A stretch of DNA of 64,000 nucleotides, taken from assembly GCA_029817715.1 (NCBI GenBank), contig JARUPY010000271.1, positions 2,976,001-3,040,000 on the forward strand. The letters run 5' to 3'. A program made the translations under genes and the position numbers. Source of the stretch: Melastoma dodecandrum (lineage: Eukaryota; Streptophyta; Magnoliopsida; Myrtales; Melastomataceae). Under the pieces are notes generated by a model. That model worked only from the letters and a program-made list of their open reading frames with translations, was not told the DNA's origin and ran no database searches. Within the stretch, counting starts at the first letter, position 1. Each line of letters begins with the position of its first letter. Below, one piece after another: positions 45,900-58,147 of this stretch.

Positions 45900-47557
45900 T
45901 AGTGTCAATTCCCCTCTTCTTGCAGAAACTATCGAATTCACCGGAGCAAAACTCCAATCCATTGTTGATTCTCAACACCTTAACCTGTTTGCCTGTCTGC
46001 TTCTCGATCATGGTCAACCAATGCTTAAACTCGACAAAAGTGTCACTTTTCTGATTCAGAAAATAAACTCATACCTTTCTCGAGAAGTCATAAATGAGTG
46101 TCAACACATATCTCGACCCACCCTTTGACTGAATAGGCGCAGGTCCCCACAAGTCTGAATGAACATAATCTAGGATTCACTCGGTTCGATAAACAGCTTT
46201 AACGAATTTCACTTTATGCTGCTTCCTTTTAAGATGCAGTGCTCACAGAAATCCAGCTTGCTCAACTTCTGACCATCCAAGAGTCCCCTCTCACTCAAAA
46301 TGTTCATCCTCCATTCTGATATGTGTCCCAACCCCATATGCCACAACTGAGTCATCTCTGAATCAGAAAGTTCAGTACTCACGGCCGCCGATCCGACCAT
46401 TGTACTATCGACGAGATAGTAGAGATTATTCTGGCTATTACACCTCATCATCATAAGGGCTCCACGGACGATTTCCATTACTCCATCCTCTATCAGTGCA
46501 CGACAGCCTAGAGAATCCAAAACACCAAGAGAAATTAGATTCTTCTTCAGTTCTGGAACGTGACGTACCTCCGCCAATGGCCTCACTATACCATCGTACA
46601 TCTTGATTTCCACAAAGATCGTACCCGAACTAACCTCCTGAGAAGTTGAGAAATATTCCATGTGCGGTGTCATATGTAGGTATATCTAGAGTCAAGAATC
46701 CATTCATCACCTGTAGAGTTGACCGTTGCTGCAAGGACATTCTCATCACCCTCCGTCGAGCTCGTCTCCGTGAATTCGGCTACATTCCCACTCGACGACT
46801 GATTTTCATCCGATTTCTTCTTTTCCTTACAATTCCTTCTCCAGTGGCCCTTCTTGCCACAACTCCAACAAGTTTTGCTATAAGACTTACCGCGCCTCTT
46901 TGACTTGCTACGAGACCCCTTTTCACTATGCTGTTGATTCCTGCCTCTTCCATCAATGACTAAGGCAGAACGGGATGATTTCCCTATTTTCCTCCTACGA
47001 ACATCTTTGCCGAGAATCAGACCTCTCACCTCACTAAATACCATATCGTTGTTCCCAGCCTCGTTGATAATTCCAGAAACGATCGCCTCCCAGTTCTCCG
47101 GCAAACTCAGCAGCAGAATCACAGCCATCTGTTCATCTGATATATGCATCTCCACATTACTCAACTGATCAAAGATTTAAGTAAGTAAACTGATGTGATC
47201 ACTTACCGAGCCACCCTCTGACAGCTTCTGAGTATATAGCTTTCGCATCATGAAGAACTTGTTCACTACTGAAGGCTTTTCGTAAGTATTTGATAGAGTC
47301 TACATCATACTGTACGAGGTCTTCTCATTCCTAATGCTAAGGGCCACATTCCGAGTCAACAACAGCCTAATCGTACTCATGGCCTTGGTATCCATGGTTT
47401 CCCATACGTCCCTCTTCATATCAGCTGGTTTCTCCCCCTTGAATTGCAACGGTAGATACATGTCCTTCTGGATTAGCAAATCTGTAACCTGCATCTTCCA
47501 GTAGCCAAAATCAGTCCCGTCGAACTTCAACATAAGGGCATTTGATTCCTCCGTCAT
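45900..47557 (-). pseudogene. copia gag-pol remnant
   Basis: Read right to left: a gag N-terminus (MTEESNALMLKFDGTDFGYW, 47557-47300); further gag with a CCHC knuckle CWSCGKKGHWRRNC near 46860; then a protease position where the usual DSG is DSR (WILDSRYTY, about 46690) followed by a stop. The gag-pre-integrase domain has H-x4-H plus CEHC (HMGLGH and CEHC, 46340-46230). Finally the start of the integrase core (KVLRINNGLEF, where the family usually has Asp in DNG) is fused to LTR sequence at about 45899. Several stops and frameshifts make it non-functional. Confidence 0.85.
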
Positions 47558-47581
47558 CTGGACAATCTATCGAAAAACTGT

Positions 47582-47594
47582 AACTTTGATACCA
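47582..47594 (-). other. Primer-binding site of the copia element
   Basis: The minus strand reads TGGTATCAAAGTT directly inside the 5' LTR (two bases after it), matching the first eight bases of the tRNA-Met complement TGGTATCAGAGCC. Confidence 0.7.
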
Positions 47595-47596
47595 AT

Positions 47597-48063
47597 TGTT
47601 GCGACGCTCGACCTTGCGTCGACCAAATTTATCCGGCTACCTACAATTCGCAGAAATCTACGAGCGCGGCGAAAATCGTTACTTGACACGATTGTCGTCA
47701 GCAATAAACGAGAAAGCGAAAAACACAATTATATACGTGATTCGGCGAATATGCCTACTTTTACGGGAGGTCCTCCGAGATCCACTAGATAAAATCCGAA
47801 ATTACAAGTACAAGAATATCGCTCACTCCTGATGATCGCTCATCGTACAGAATTCACTTTAAGTGTTTTCCGTACCCCAAAACCTAATACTATCACATTC
47901 ACCTAGACATATATTTAGGTCTTTTTTCATCAATAAATATTCCAAAAATATCTTCGTAGTATTCTCCAAATATTATCTGAATCGAATATCTCCATCAATA
48001 TTCTCTAAATATATTTAAAATATTTTCTCCATTACTCTTATAACTTTTGGTCTAAATTCAACG
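47597..48063 (-). repeat. 5' LTR of the copia element
   Basis: 467 bp. In element orientation it begins CGTTGAATTT (the expected first T is C) and ends GCGTCGCAACA, giving GTTG/CAAC inverted ends. Its outer side is followed by GAAAG at 48064-48068. Confidence 0.8.
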
Positions 48064-48068
48064 GAAAG

Positions 48069-49946
48069 AAAGACAACGACCCAGAAAAACAGGGGCAAAA
48101 AAACCCATACATCGAAGGATTCCCCAACTCTAACAGCTCCCAACCTCGCGGGGCTCCATATAAATCTTTCCCTCCACTTCGTTCCCACATTTTCTTCCGC
48201 CATATACATTGTTTAACAAATCTCCTCAAAACAAACAAAAAAAAAAACTAAATTATTCGGGTCAATGTTAGAAACCTGGACAACACTAATATCGGAATAA
48301 AATACATCACAATTAGCTGAGAAAGCAAGTTGTGGTTGTAGTTAGGGGGGGGGGGTATCTAATCTATGCAAATCCTAGGCTTTTGGGGTTTCGGTATCAA
48401 AAGAAATTTAAGCACTGGCGGCTGATGATTAAATTATGATATCGAGCGAAAGGCGACGTAGGACGAGGGTCGTGCTTAGGAATAGGAGCCCCTCTCGTTA
48501 ATCAATTCTTTTTTTTTTTTGTTAACCAGTTAATTAACTAACCATTTGATTAATTCATTTTTACTCGACCCCAACTAGATTCAATTAACCCCCCCAAAAG
48601 AAGAAAAGGAGGGGAAGATTTTGTGTATCCCGAATAAATGACCAACTGGGGCTAAAAGCCCTACTGCCCAGTGAAAATCTACCGGTCACACCTATAGGTT
48701 GTTAATTAGTGTACTTATTAGAAAGTGGGATGCATGCAAGCTTTCCTAACCACATGCGCCTATTTATTGACATTGTTGTTTCCATGGAAATCGGGCACGG
48801 CCAACTTGTTGTACTTTTGAAGTCCCCCTCCCCTGTTGGGTTTGGTTTCATTCTCCTTCTAACTTTCCAAAACCGCACACACCCGACTCAATCTCCCGGA
48901 TATCCTTCCCTTTCCTAACACGTGGCCTATTATTACATTCATTGGCGGGACGACCCAACCTGCAGTTTATTTAGGGGTTAGGGGCTCAAAGGTCAAGCCC
49001 CCGCATGTTAGTACAGCAAACGAACCCCGCCCTACAGTATTCGTAACTCACACAATTCGTGGGGATACACGCGGGCGAGTCTCTTTCCTTTTATTTCTGG
49101 GGGAGGGTGAGCTGCACTTTTCTTTTTTATTACACGGGTTAACAGTAGAAATATCTTGTCGGGTTCACGTTGTCACATGGATTCTGTACATATAATTTCT
49201 CTTCTTTTCTTTGGCGGGGTTTGGGGTCACTTCCTTTGATTTCGGCGTGTATGTAAATTTTATACATATCGAATATCGTATCACGAGGGCTATTTACTTT
49301 GTGTAGAAGGAAATATTCGTAGGAGAGAGTAGGACAGCAGACCAACTTGGTGGGGGCGATGGGGTTGCGTATCAGTGAGTGGTCCATCGGTTATTATATA
49401 TTCCCACCCCCCTTGATAATTTTTTACCACATTACCAAACCAAATCTGGACTCGACTCAACCAACCCCCGGCCCCCAAATAAACAAAGCCTAAAGCCAAT
49501 CCAAGGGCAGACCCGGCTTCCTTCGGACGTCGTCGTCAACTGCGAGCTGAGATTTCCTTTTCCTTTCTTTCACGCCCCCTCCGTCGAGATTTGTCGTTAA
49601 TCCACACATGGGTACGCGGGATTCGACTTGCTTTGCTTCCTCTGCCTCATTTGTGCTCTGTTTTTTTTACCCGCCTCCTCAATCTCTGTTCCTTTCCTTT
49701 TTCTTCCCGGTGGTTTGGGTTGTTTATAGATGAATTCGACCGTTTTCTTAGGGGTTGAACTCTGGTAAAATCCTTCTTTTTTTTTTTCTTTTGGGTGTTG
49801 TTTTCTGAATCGGATCTGAGTTGAACTCCCCTGTTTTCCCCCCTTTTCTTCCTCGGTAGTTTTGTTCTGGGTTGGGGGGGGGGGGAGGAGATTCTCTGTT
49901 CTTACACTCCCAGGATGTTTTTCCTTTTGTTTTGGCAGATATTTGC
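48069..49946. other. Intergenic and 5' leader region of the ACT-repeat gene
   Basis: No gene before about 49.5 kb. From about 49550 the plus strand becomes T/CT-rich with GTTTTTTTTACCCG-like stretches and an AG acceptor (TTTTGGCAG at 49931-49939) seven bases before the start codon, suggesting a 5' UTR intron of the ACT-repeat gene. G and T runs occur at about 48345, 48510 and 49875. Confidence 0.45.
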
Positions 49947-51687
49947 ATGACCTCGTCGTCGCCTGACATGGAAGACGAGTACGAGAAGCTCATCCGGAGA
50001 ATGAACCCGCCAAGGCATAGTTTCCTTTCTCCGACCCTGGGAAATTCCATTTGAGTTCGTTTCGCAAAAATGCGGGAGGTTAATCCCATTTATCTGTTTC
50101 TTTTCTTTTTTTCGTTACAGGGTTGTTATCGACAACGAAACGTGCAAGAACGCGACAGTGGTCCAGGTAGACAGCGCAAACCGCCCAGGGATACTCCTCG
50201 AGGTCGTTCAAGTCTTGACCGATCTCAACCTCGTCATCACTAAAGCTTACATTTCCTCTGATGGTGGATGGTTCATGGATGGTGATGCTTTCTTTCGCTC
50301 GGTCGAATTCATCCTTTTCCTCGTATCGGGCAATGGATTTGATTCTTAATAGTCTTTTGGTATGTTCAATCAGTTTTCAACGTCACTGATCAAGATCGGA
50401 ACAAGATTTTTGATGAAGAGATTCTGGATTACATCCAGAAGGTAAATCTCATTTCTCTCTGTTTTCCTTTTCTTTAGGTTTCGGTTGTTAAAGTTAGCGT
50501 GTGGAATTTTTTATTAGGGGTTAATCGTGTTAATGTTTGTTTTCTAAAGTCTTTGGGCCCGGATTCATGCTTCGATTCCTCAATGAAGACTATCGGCGTG
50601 ACGCAATCAGAGGACCACACTGCGATCGAGCTCACTGGCTGCGACAGGCCGGGGCTCCTCTCTGAAATCAGCGCCGTCCTCACCCACCTCAAGTGCAACG
50701 TCGTGAGTGCCGAAGTCTGGACCCATAATACCCGAGCAGCCGCTGTGATGCACGTCACTGACGTGGAGACAGGGTCAGCTGTCTCCGACCCAGAACGCCT
50801 GTCTAAGATCAAGGAGTTGCTGCGCAATGTGCTCCGTGGCAGCAACAAGTCCCGAAGCGCGAGGACTGCTGTCTCCCATGGGGTAACCCTCAGCGCACGG
50901 AGGCTCCACCAGATGATGTTCGCCGATCGAGATTACGACAGGGTGACGTCGAATGATGATGATTTCCAGGACGAGAGGCAGAGGCCAAACGTGGAGGTAG
51001 TCAACTGGCATGACAAGGATTACTCGATCGTGACCATCCGATCCAAGGACCGCCCAAAGCTCCTGTTCGACACTGTCTGCACCTTGACTGACATGCAATA
51101 TGTCGTCTTCCATGCTAACATTGACGCAGAAGGCCCCGAGGCATACCAGGAGTATTACATAAGGCACACTGACGGTTCCCCTGTGAAGTCAGATGCAGAA
51201 CGTGAGCGGCTCACCCGGTGCCTTGAGGCGGCAATCAAGAGGCGAGTTTCGGAGGTCAGCCCCACGGAACCCCTCCCTAATCCCCGTCCTAAAAACACAA
51301 TCATTATCTCACTAATTATGCAATTAATTTTATTTAATGTAGGGGCTGAAGCTGGAGTTATGCACAACCGACAGGGTTGGTCTGCTGTCCGATGTCACAA
51401 GGATATTCAGGGAGAACAGCCTGACCGTGACTCGAGCCGAAGTAACAACCAAGGATGGGAAAGCGCTCAACTCCTTCTACGTCAGGGATGCATCGGGGAA
51501 TCCGGTTGATCCCAAGACCATCGAATCCATAAGACAAACCATCGGGCAGACCATCCTCAAGGTAAAGGGATTGGTTGGGCCCAAGGCCTCGAGCAGCGAG
51601 GGGAACTCCCCGAGCCGGTTCCTCTTCGGCGGGCTGTTCCGGACGAGGTCCTTCGTCAACTTTGGCCTTGTCCGGTCATATTCGTGA
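49947..51687 (+). CDS. ACR4: ACT domain repeat protein (ACR4/ACR5-like), intact
   Basis: A plant ACR protein of 448 residues with four ACT domains, the small regulatory modules that in enzymes bind amino acids; ACR4 relatives are thought to sense or regulate amino-acid status. Exons: 49947-50014, 50121-50281, 50374-50441, 50550-51254 and 51343-51687. Recognisable blocks: [32 protein letters not shown] (ACT1, about 33-110), [18 protein letters not shown] (ACT2), [20 protein letters not shown] (ACT3), [19 protein letters not shown] (ACT4), and the terminal [11 protein letters not shown]. Length and exon plan match ACR4/ACR5; I cannot separate the two. The first intron uses a GC donor (CCAAG|GCATAG). 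The start ATG is followed in frame by a second at ME-DEYEK. Confidence 0.93.
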
Positions 51688-52894
51688 CGGCACCCCCAGC
51701 ATCATCACAATCCTAGATTTCATCTCTAACTCTATAATCACATGGGAGGGGTGTGATTAGTTTTAGTCCTGATTTTTAGGGTAATGGGTCGGCTAAGTTG
51801 TAAATACATCCCCCCCTCCCCTAAAAGCCATCTCCAGAGAATAGGGAAAACAACATCATGTTGTGGATCCTGAATCCGATCTTATAAAAAAAAAAAGCCC
51901 ACTTTGAGGACGCTCTTTCTTACATGCTGCTGTCCGGACGGAGTTCTAACAAGACCTTCGGTTAGAGATTTTTTGGGACTGCGAACGGGGGGATCGAATT
52001 GAATGCTGGCGGTGATGTTTTGGTATGAAGTAGCCATTCATCGTCTTCAATGTGGTCACACCGGCTGTCGCCGCTGATTAGATTAGATTAGAACCAACTC
52101 GTATGACTTTCGTGGACGTGGGAAAGATCATGATTGCTTAATAGCTAGCTTTGACCGGTCAAACCTCAGGCTTTCCCGGTTTTTATTACATGATCCCTCC
52201 CCTTTCTTTAATAATAATAATAAAAAAAAATCAGAGTTAGTTGTAGCCCACAAGTTATTTTATTACATTTGGCTCCACTCTCACCCAAAGAATCGGTTCC
52301 TTTATTTTATTCCCAATACTAGGAAAGGTCAGAGATATCATGTGCTCTCTGAGCTACATTTACTGTGACCATAATACACAGCATAAGGAGTTTATTAATA
52401 AAGCTTATATGGTTTCTATGCATTAGCATTTGAGACACAACACATTCCCCAGATAAAAACTACTTGTGTTTTAATAAATATATTTATTGGGTTTGTTCCC
52501 AAGATTTTTTTGTTCCCAGAAACAGCTCGTGTTGTTTTGTAGCAGAGCCAGACATTAAAATTTTATTTTATTTTCTCTTGTTTTTCTATTAATGGACATT
52601 AATTACCTTTTGTCCTTGCAAGCAAAGGAGAAGGAAAACAAACAGAGTCCCCCACCTCCACAACCCAAAAACGGCGTGCCGTTTCATCAACAGGGCCAAT
52701 CGAAGAGAGAACCAACAATTTTGTACTCCTCCCAGCTGCTCCTTTCTGTACATCGTTAATATTGTTCTCTTCCCCACCCCCCCTCCCTATTGAAAATGAA
52801 TCCCCATCCCCAGTCATTTCTCATCTCCAATCGCCCCCCTACCCCGTCGCTTTAACCCCCGTTCCATCCCCCCCCCCTCCCCCGGTTGCATACT
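51688..52894. other. 3' flank of the ACT-repeat gene and intergenic spacer
   Basis: Includes the 3' UTR of the ACT-repeat gene, an A run at 51887-51898, and A/T-rich spacer. The last 300 bases are C-rich on the plus strand (CCCCACCCCC, CCCCCCCCTCCC), probably the promoter or leader of the small gene that follows. Confidence 0.45.
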
Positions 52895-53197
52895 ATGGAG
52901 GAAGCAGGCTCGGTCTCGGAGTTCCCCGGTTTCCGGATTTTCGTTCACGAGGATGTCCGTGCTTGCAGGAGGCCATCCGTCAGCCGGCTGCGGCAGCGGG
53001 CGCCCGCTCCTCTACAGCTCAAGCCGACGGCCGCGTCATCATCGGAAACGTCCTCCTCCTCATCGTTGCCGTCCTCCTCTTTGTCGTCGTATTACCAGAG
53101 TAAAGATCCGATCCCGCTGCTGTCGCCTCTTGTAATTATGCCTTCTTTCGCCAGTAAAGGATATGTACATCAGGAGAATGCCGCATCCTCTCACTGA
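52895..53197 (+). CDS. Small unrecognised protein, about 100 residues
   Basis: Starts MEEAGSVSEFPGFRIFVHED in a good context (ACTATGG) and ends at TGA 53195-53197. The N-terminal 30 residues look globular, residues about 45-70 are a serine-rich low-complexity tract (SSSETSSSSSLPSSSLSS), and then comes KDPIPLLSPLVIMP, a short hydrophobic motif. I do not recognise the family with certainty; the SSS tract plus IPLLSPL block reminds me of small plant proteins of unknown function, but that is memory, not proof. Both alternative frames are also open and serine/arginine-rich because of the composition, so this is a moderate call. Confidence 0.45.
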   Translation: MEEAGSVSEFPGFRIFVHEDVRACRRPSVSRLRQRAPAPLQLKPTAASSSETSSSSSLPSSSLSSYYQSKDPIPLLSPLVIMPSFASKGYVHQENAASSH

Positions 53198-54685
53198 TTG
53201 ATGGGGAGAGATCAGAAAATAAGTCCCATGCTTTTGGTTTCCCATTACTTCTATCTTAGGTTTAATTGGTACGTTCTTGGCTGAACAGCCTTTGGCCGGG
53301 GGATATATAGTAGCTTGTTATAAAGAACTGACGATCCGGCGTGTTCCGGGTTTGGTTGGAGAAAGGTCGAGTTGAGTGTTCCAGAAAATGGCTGGTTTCG
53401 ATCCGATCCATCGGTGGATTCATCAACTCCCACCAATCGATTTGTCCGAGAAGATGAATTAGACAATGGATGTGACAAAGGAGAAGAAGAAAACAGTAAG
53501 GAGGGACGAAAAGCAAAATGGTAAAAATATCTCAATATATATTAGAATGTATTTGAGGTTTGATGGCTCAAGCAGGATGTCTTTGGGATGTGGTCGGAAA
53601 AAAATTATCTCGAAATTTTACCAACGATTTATGCATTCGAAATATTTTTTTCATAAATAAAAGGTAAAATATCGTGCCTTTTGAGCATATGTTTTGTCAT
53701 GACAGATAATTTTTTCACCTATATTGATTTTGGCAAAACAGGTCTTACTATACCGTTTTTATTTATTAACTTAAAAGGAAAAAATTAAAAAATAATCCTA
53801 ATCATGTTTACATGCTCTTATGTGCACTTCATCAACCCAATCAAAATGGTGTACTGAAATAGTCCAGAATTTTTTAACGAAAATGGACCTAGGCCCATAA
53901 TCACCAAGTTCAAGCTCAGGCCCAGTAGGCCCAGGATCAACACACGTGGGACTATCTTCTACTAACAAAAGAACGAAGAATCACTCACAAAACTCCCGAG
54001 AGAAAAGACCAAAGGAATAGCCGCCCAAAATAAGATTTTCAAGATAAGGTCGGCGAGCCAATTTCAAATAAAAAAGTGTATTGGAAGCAAAGTTGAACGA
54101 TAATTAACGATACTTTAAAAAATACGAAAAATTTGACGAAGGCTTGTTGCTCTATTGAGAGGGAGTAAAGTGGACCCCACTGAGACGTGTTATATTATAT
54201 TTAGACGATGTTCCGCTACTGACGGCCTCTGGCTTGATCGCTTTGGGGTTAGGATTTTTCCTTGCCGGTAATGATCGATTTTGGGAACTGTAACCCTACT
54301 TCTCTTGATCGGGGATTGCCGGCCTTCTGTTTTGTGTGTTTTTTGTTGTTCTGGTGTTGTGCTTGGGTGTTTGGTTTGATTCTGATTCTTGTGGATTTGG
54401 TTTCTTTGATCAATGTGCGTGGTGGCGACTAAAATTGCTATTCAAAATGGGGCAACAGCTCCGGTTGTTTGTTTATGGCGTGATTTCGTGTTGTTATGAC
54501 ATATATTGCGGTCAAATTGCTTTATCAGCTTGTCTTGGGGTGATTTTGAGCATTTTGCCTCATGTCATAGCACAACCCATTATTGTTTTCAGGGGGCATG
54601 TTTATGCTCTATTGTAAGTTTACTGCGAGTCCTCCCATGATTTATTTTTTGTGCTAATGATCAGTTTTCTTCTTCCAGAAATAAT
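53198..54685. other. Intergenic and 5' leader of the J-domain gene
   Basis: A/T-rich spacer. From about 54190 onward it resembles a plant 5' UTR with an intron ending at CTTCTTCCAG just before the ATG at 54686. No other gene is supported. Confidence 0.45.
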
Positions 54686-57600
54686 ATGAGAGGGAAAAGG
54701 GTGTCTAGCCATAATTGGAATCCATTGGCCTTCTCGGCGAAGACGAAATTTGATAACATTGTTATTATTGATGTGGATAGTGATACCTGTGAAAGTGTTG
54801 TCGTTCTGGATGTTCCTGAGTCGGTTAAGAAAAGATTTCAGGGCTCAAGGATAATCCCGTTTTATGATGTATTTAGTATTGATGACGATGACGAAGATGC
54901 TGACCTTCCCGGACCTAGTGGGGCGGCTGGTGGCAGTGATGGATTGGACCGGGATTCCATTCCTACCCGAAGAAATTCTCTAGACTCTGATGCAGATGTC
55001 GACGACTGTTGTGTTGTCCCTGACCGATGGTCAACCTCGGAGTCATCAGAATTCGACAATCACCAAAGCAGCGAACATAACATTGGAAGGAGGTTTGGCT
55101 TGGGTCCAGACCTGGAGGAAGATGCTTCTGGAAACGATTTATCTGATTGTGAAGTAATGGGAGATTCCTCAAGTGACATCCGTCAGCAGTGGGAAGAAGC
55201 TTTCTTGAAAAGAAAGCATGATTGCTCTGATGGGCAGTTTGGATTGGGAGACGGTGCTAGAGGATCCACAATCCACCATGATGGGGGAATAAACAAGGAT
55301 TCACATTTCCTGGTGGGTCCATGCGCTCTTATCCTGAAAATGCCTGTGTCTGGTAATCACTTCAGGGATATCTTTAGGATGTTCAATTTTTTTGACCAAC
55401 AACATTGTAAAGCCGATCCAGGACAGTTCTCTAAGGGAACTTTTTTGTCCTGGAGAAGGCATAGAATCATCACATGATGCCGCCGGCACTGCAGATAGGG
55501 ACAGTCATTCTGCCGGCAATGAAAATCCCAGTTGTAATGGAGAGTACTCAAGAAAAAATCAAGGTCCCCAAGAATCATTTTCAGCTTTTGATCAAGTGAA
55601 AGTAGATAAGGAACGCAATCATGTTACGGCTTGCTTCAATGATGAGGACCAGTGTCATAGGTCGAATCCATACTCTGATGACCTCAATCAGGAAGAAAAT
55701 GTTGATGGGAAAGAGTCTGCGCCTGGCAATAGCCATCTTGACGAGCCTGAGGCAGTTATTAGTGAAGAGGCTGATGCTCCAACGAACAGTAGTGTTCTGC
55801 ATAGAGTGGAACAAGATGTACTCCATGAAAATCAAGGTACTAGCGCAGATGAACTACCTAAAAAGTCAGTGGAGCAAATGAAAGAGGCAGAATCAGTCAA
55901 TGAAGCAGCATTTATTGCTCAGAGCTGTGGAGAGAGAAATTCTTCAGATTGTCGGGATACATCTACTGCACCTGCAATAAATGACGACTTGATTAACGGA
56001 AGAGAGAAGCTTAAGGAATCATCTGAATACAAGCGAGCTATTGAGGAAGAATCGGCATCTAGGCAATTGCAAATACGACTGTAGGTTATTTTCTCGGCTA
56101 GTTTTGCTCATGTCCTATTTCTTCTTTCTTTTGTGTATGTTAATGCTTTTGGTCAAATGATATAGATGCTTAGGGCTGCTGCTGGTGTCACTATTGAGTT
56201 TAGTGTTCTGACTACTCTCACAAAAGTATCCTTAGAAATTATCTAGGCCCACTTTGTGGTTGCTGAAACATACACAATATAGTCAGGTATGTGTTATTTC
56301 CAGATAATTCTTCTGTTGTTGACCTATACTTTTGGTTTCACATTCTTGATATCAACTTTGTGCCTAATGTTAATAATCAGTTGACAAAGATTGAAGTACC
56401 TTAGACTGTCTTCCACAGGCGGAAGAGGCTCAGAGGTTGCGGAGGAAAAAAAGAGCTAAAACATTGCGCAAACAAGATATGGAAAGAAGGCAAAAGCAGC
56501 GGCTGGATGAAATAAGAGAAATGCAGAAGAAGGTTGGTGCTATGCTTGGTGGTTACTTTTAGTATTTTGACCTGCAAGATATTCTGGTTATTTTGCAGGG
56601 GTTAAATAAAAAGTAATTACTGTTGACTCTTTTGGGCTGACATGGCCGCATTCGGATTAATCTTTACTCAAGGGCTTTTACAACAATTGCCTTTCACTGG
56701 CCCTCACTGATTTGAGTGGCTTATCTTGTTTCAAGATTATCCTGAAGATGAACATTGCAAATCAATGAACAATTCCTTGTTGATGGGGAGCACTCCTTTT
56801 ACATGAAATTTTTACTGTATAAACTGTTGATAATCAGGTTAATTATTACAATACGAGCAATCCTATTTCAGCAGGTGACAAATACTACTGAAGTGACAGG
56901 TTTCTGAGTATCTGACACTTGATGTCAAGTCGCAATTTTAGTTATGTTTTTCTTTTCTTTGTTACCAGGCCATGGAAATAGGAACTTTTGGTTGTGTCAT
57001 AGAGTAGAAGCTTTGTGGAACTTTATGAACCTACTGACTTGGGTTAAAACTTTTCCTTTAGTACTTCCTTTTCCCATTCATATTGTGGTTATGCCTTCCT
57101 CTGTGTTTGATTTCAGTGATTGGACAAGACGTGTACGCCCTTTACTTTGGTTAGAATTACTTCTGGATGGTGAAGTTGTTTGGATAAAATTGATTTACCT
57201 GTATCTGACTCCGTTACTTTTTGTGCTAGCTGTCATTAGTTGCGTTTTTTAGACGGCGAAAATCTTTCCTGGTGTGTTAGTTGTAATGATTTTGAGAAGG
57301 AGAAGGCTGTAGATAGTATTTCTTGGAGGTGACAGTATCTACTCGCCTGTGTCATAAACAATATCCTTTCCTAATCCTTCTTCGCATTTTTTAATTGGTG
57401 ATCAGTCAGGATGTGGAAACCATGAACATAAGAGAGCAGCTGAGGGCTGAAGTCAGGAGGGAGTTGTCGATGCTTGAATTGACGTGTTTTGACATGGTCT
57501 TTTTTACTACGAGGATTAGGGATACATGTCCCTGGCCAGCCCCTGCTATCCGAGGGGGTAAATTCTTTAGCTTCGTGCCCCAGTTTCTTCAGTCGTTGAC

Positions 57601-57799
57601 GCATCTATTTGATTTCTGTGCTTTTATGCTGTTAACGTGTGGTGGTGTAATTTTATTGCAGGTGCATGCTGCATACAAGAAAGCATTGTTGAAATTCTAT
57701 CCTGATCGAACATCGACAAAAGACATCCGCCAGCAAGTTGAAGCGGAATAGAAATTCAAGCTGATATCCCGAATGAAAGAGAAGTTTCCGTTCTCTTAG
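54686..57799 (+). pseudogene. Auxilin-like / DnaJ C-terminal J-domain gene, decayed
   Basis: Plant auxilin-like proteins have a long acidic disordered N-terminus and a C-terminal J-domain that recruits Hsp70, in uncoating or related roles. Here the N-terminal part begins MRGKRVSSHNWNPLAFSAK (54686), with acidic and Ser-rich stretches. Later exons carry AEEAQRLRRKKRAKTLRKQD and EIREMQKK (about 56418-56533), REQLRAEVRRELSMLELTCF (about 57430-57490) and VHAAYKKALLKFYPDR (57661 on). Lesions: a frameshift at a T6 run near 55440, a stop at 56082-56084 where CAG would be expected at the splice junction, a 2-nt deletion near 57498, HPD changed to YPD, and TAG at 57749-57751 inside EAE-KFKLISRMKEKF. 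The splice sites are otherwise in place. A T-run sequencing error could explain one lesion, not all. Confidence 0.75.
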
Positions 57800-58147
57800 T
57801 GTAAGCTTAGAATTGATTATCTCCTGCATTTCCAACAGCGGTGACGGGAGGCCAATTTTTAACAGTTTCTTCCTCGAAGCTCATTTTTTGGTTGTTGCCC
57901 ATCTAGTTGTACGCTCATTAGGTTGGGATACTGTGTAATATTCAGGGAAAGAGAGCATATTTTTACCGTGCATATTATCTTAGCCCTTCAAATATTTGTC
58001 ACGAACCGGATGCATTTTATTCGGAAAAGAAATATTATGTGCACGTGATGGCACATTCAGTTTTGGAGTTGATGACAAGTCAAGAACGACCAGTTCCAAA
58101 TGACAATGAAACCTGATTAAGATTTCGCAGAGATGGTTTAGGTGATG
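57800..58147. other. Spacer between J-domain pseudogene and universal stress protein gene
   Basis: No coding sequence seen. Likely 3' flank of both convergent genes. Confidence 0.4.

Larger units (their letters stand above)
45655..48063 (-). mobile_element. Ty1-copia retrotransposon, deletion derivative with GAAAG target duplication
   Basis: Minus-strand copia element of about 2.4 kb bounded by GAAAG at 45650-45654 and 48064-48068. The 5' LTR is 47597-48063, followed by a tRNA-Met-type primer site TGGTATCAAAGTT (47594-47582). The 3' LTR (45655 to about 45899) is truncated: it keeps the part matching 47597-47842 and then fuses directly to the integrase frame. Gag, protease remnant, gag-pre-integrase and the start of integrase remain; the rest of integrase, all of reverse transcriptase and RNase H, and the U3 part of the 3' LTR are gone. 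The LTR portions differ at many sites, so the insertion is not recent. Confidence 0.88.

Noticed and set aside
50474..51167. Minus-strand frames across the ACT-repeat exons
   Set aside because: Shadows of the strongly supported plus-strand ACT-repeat exon 4.
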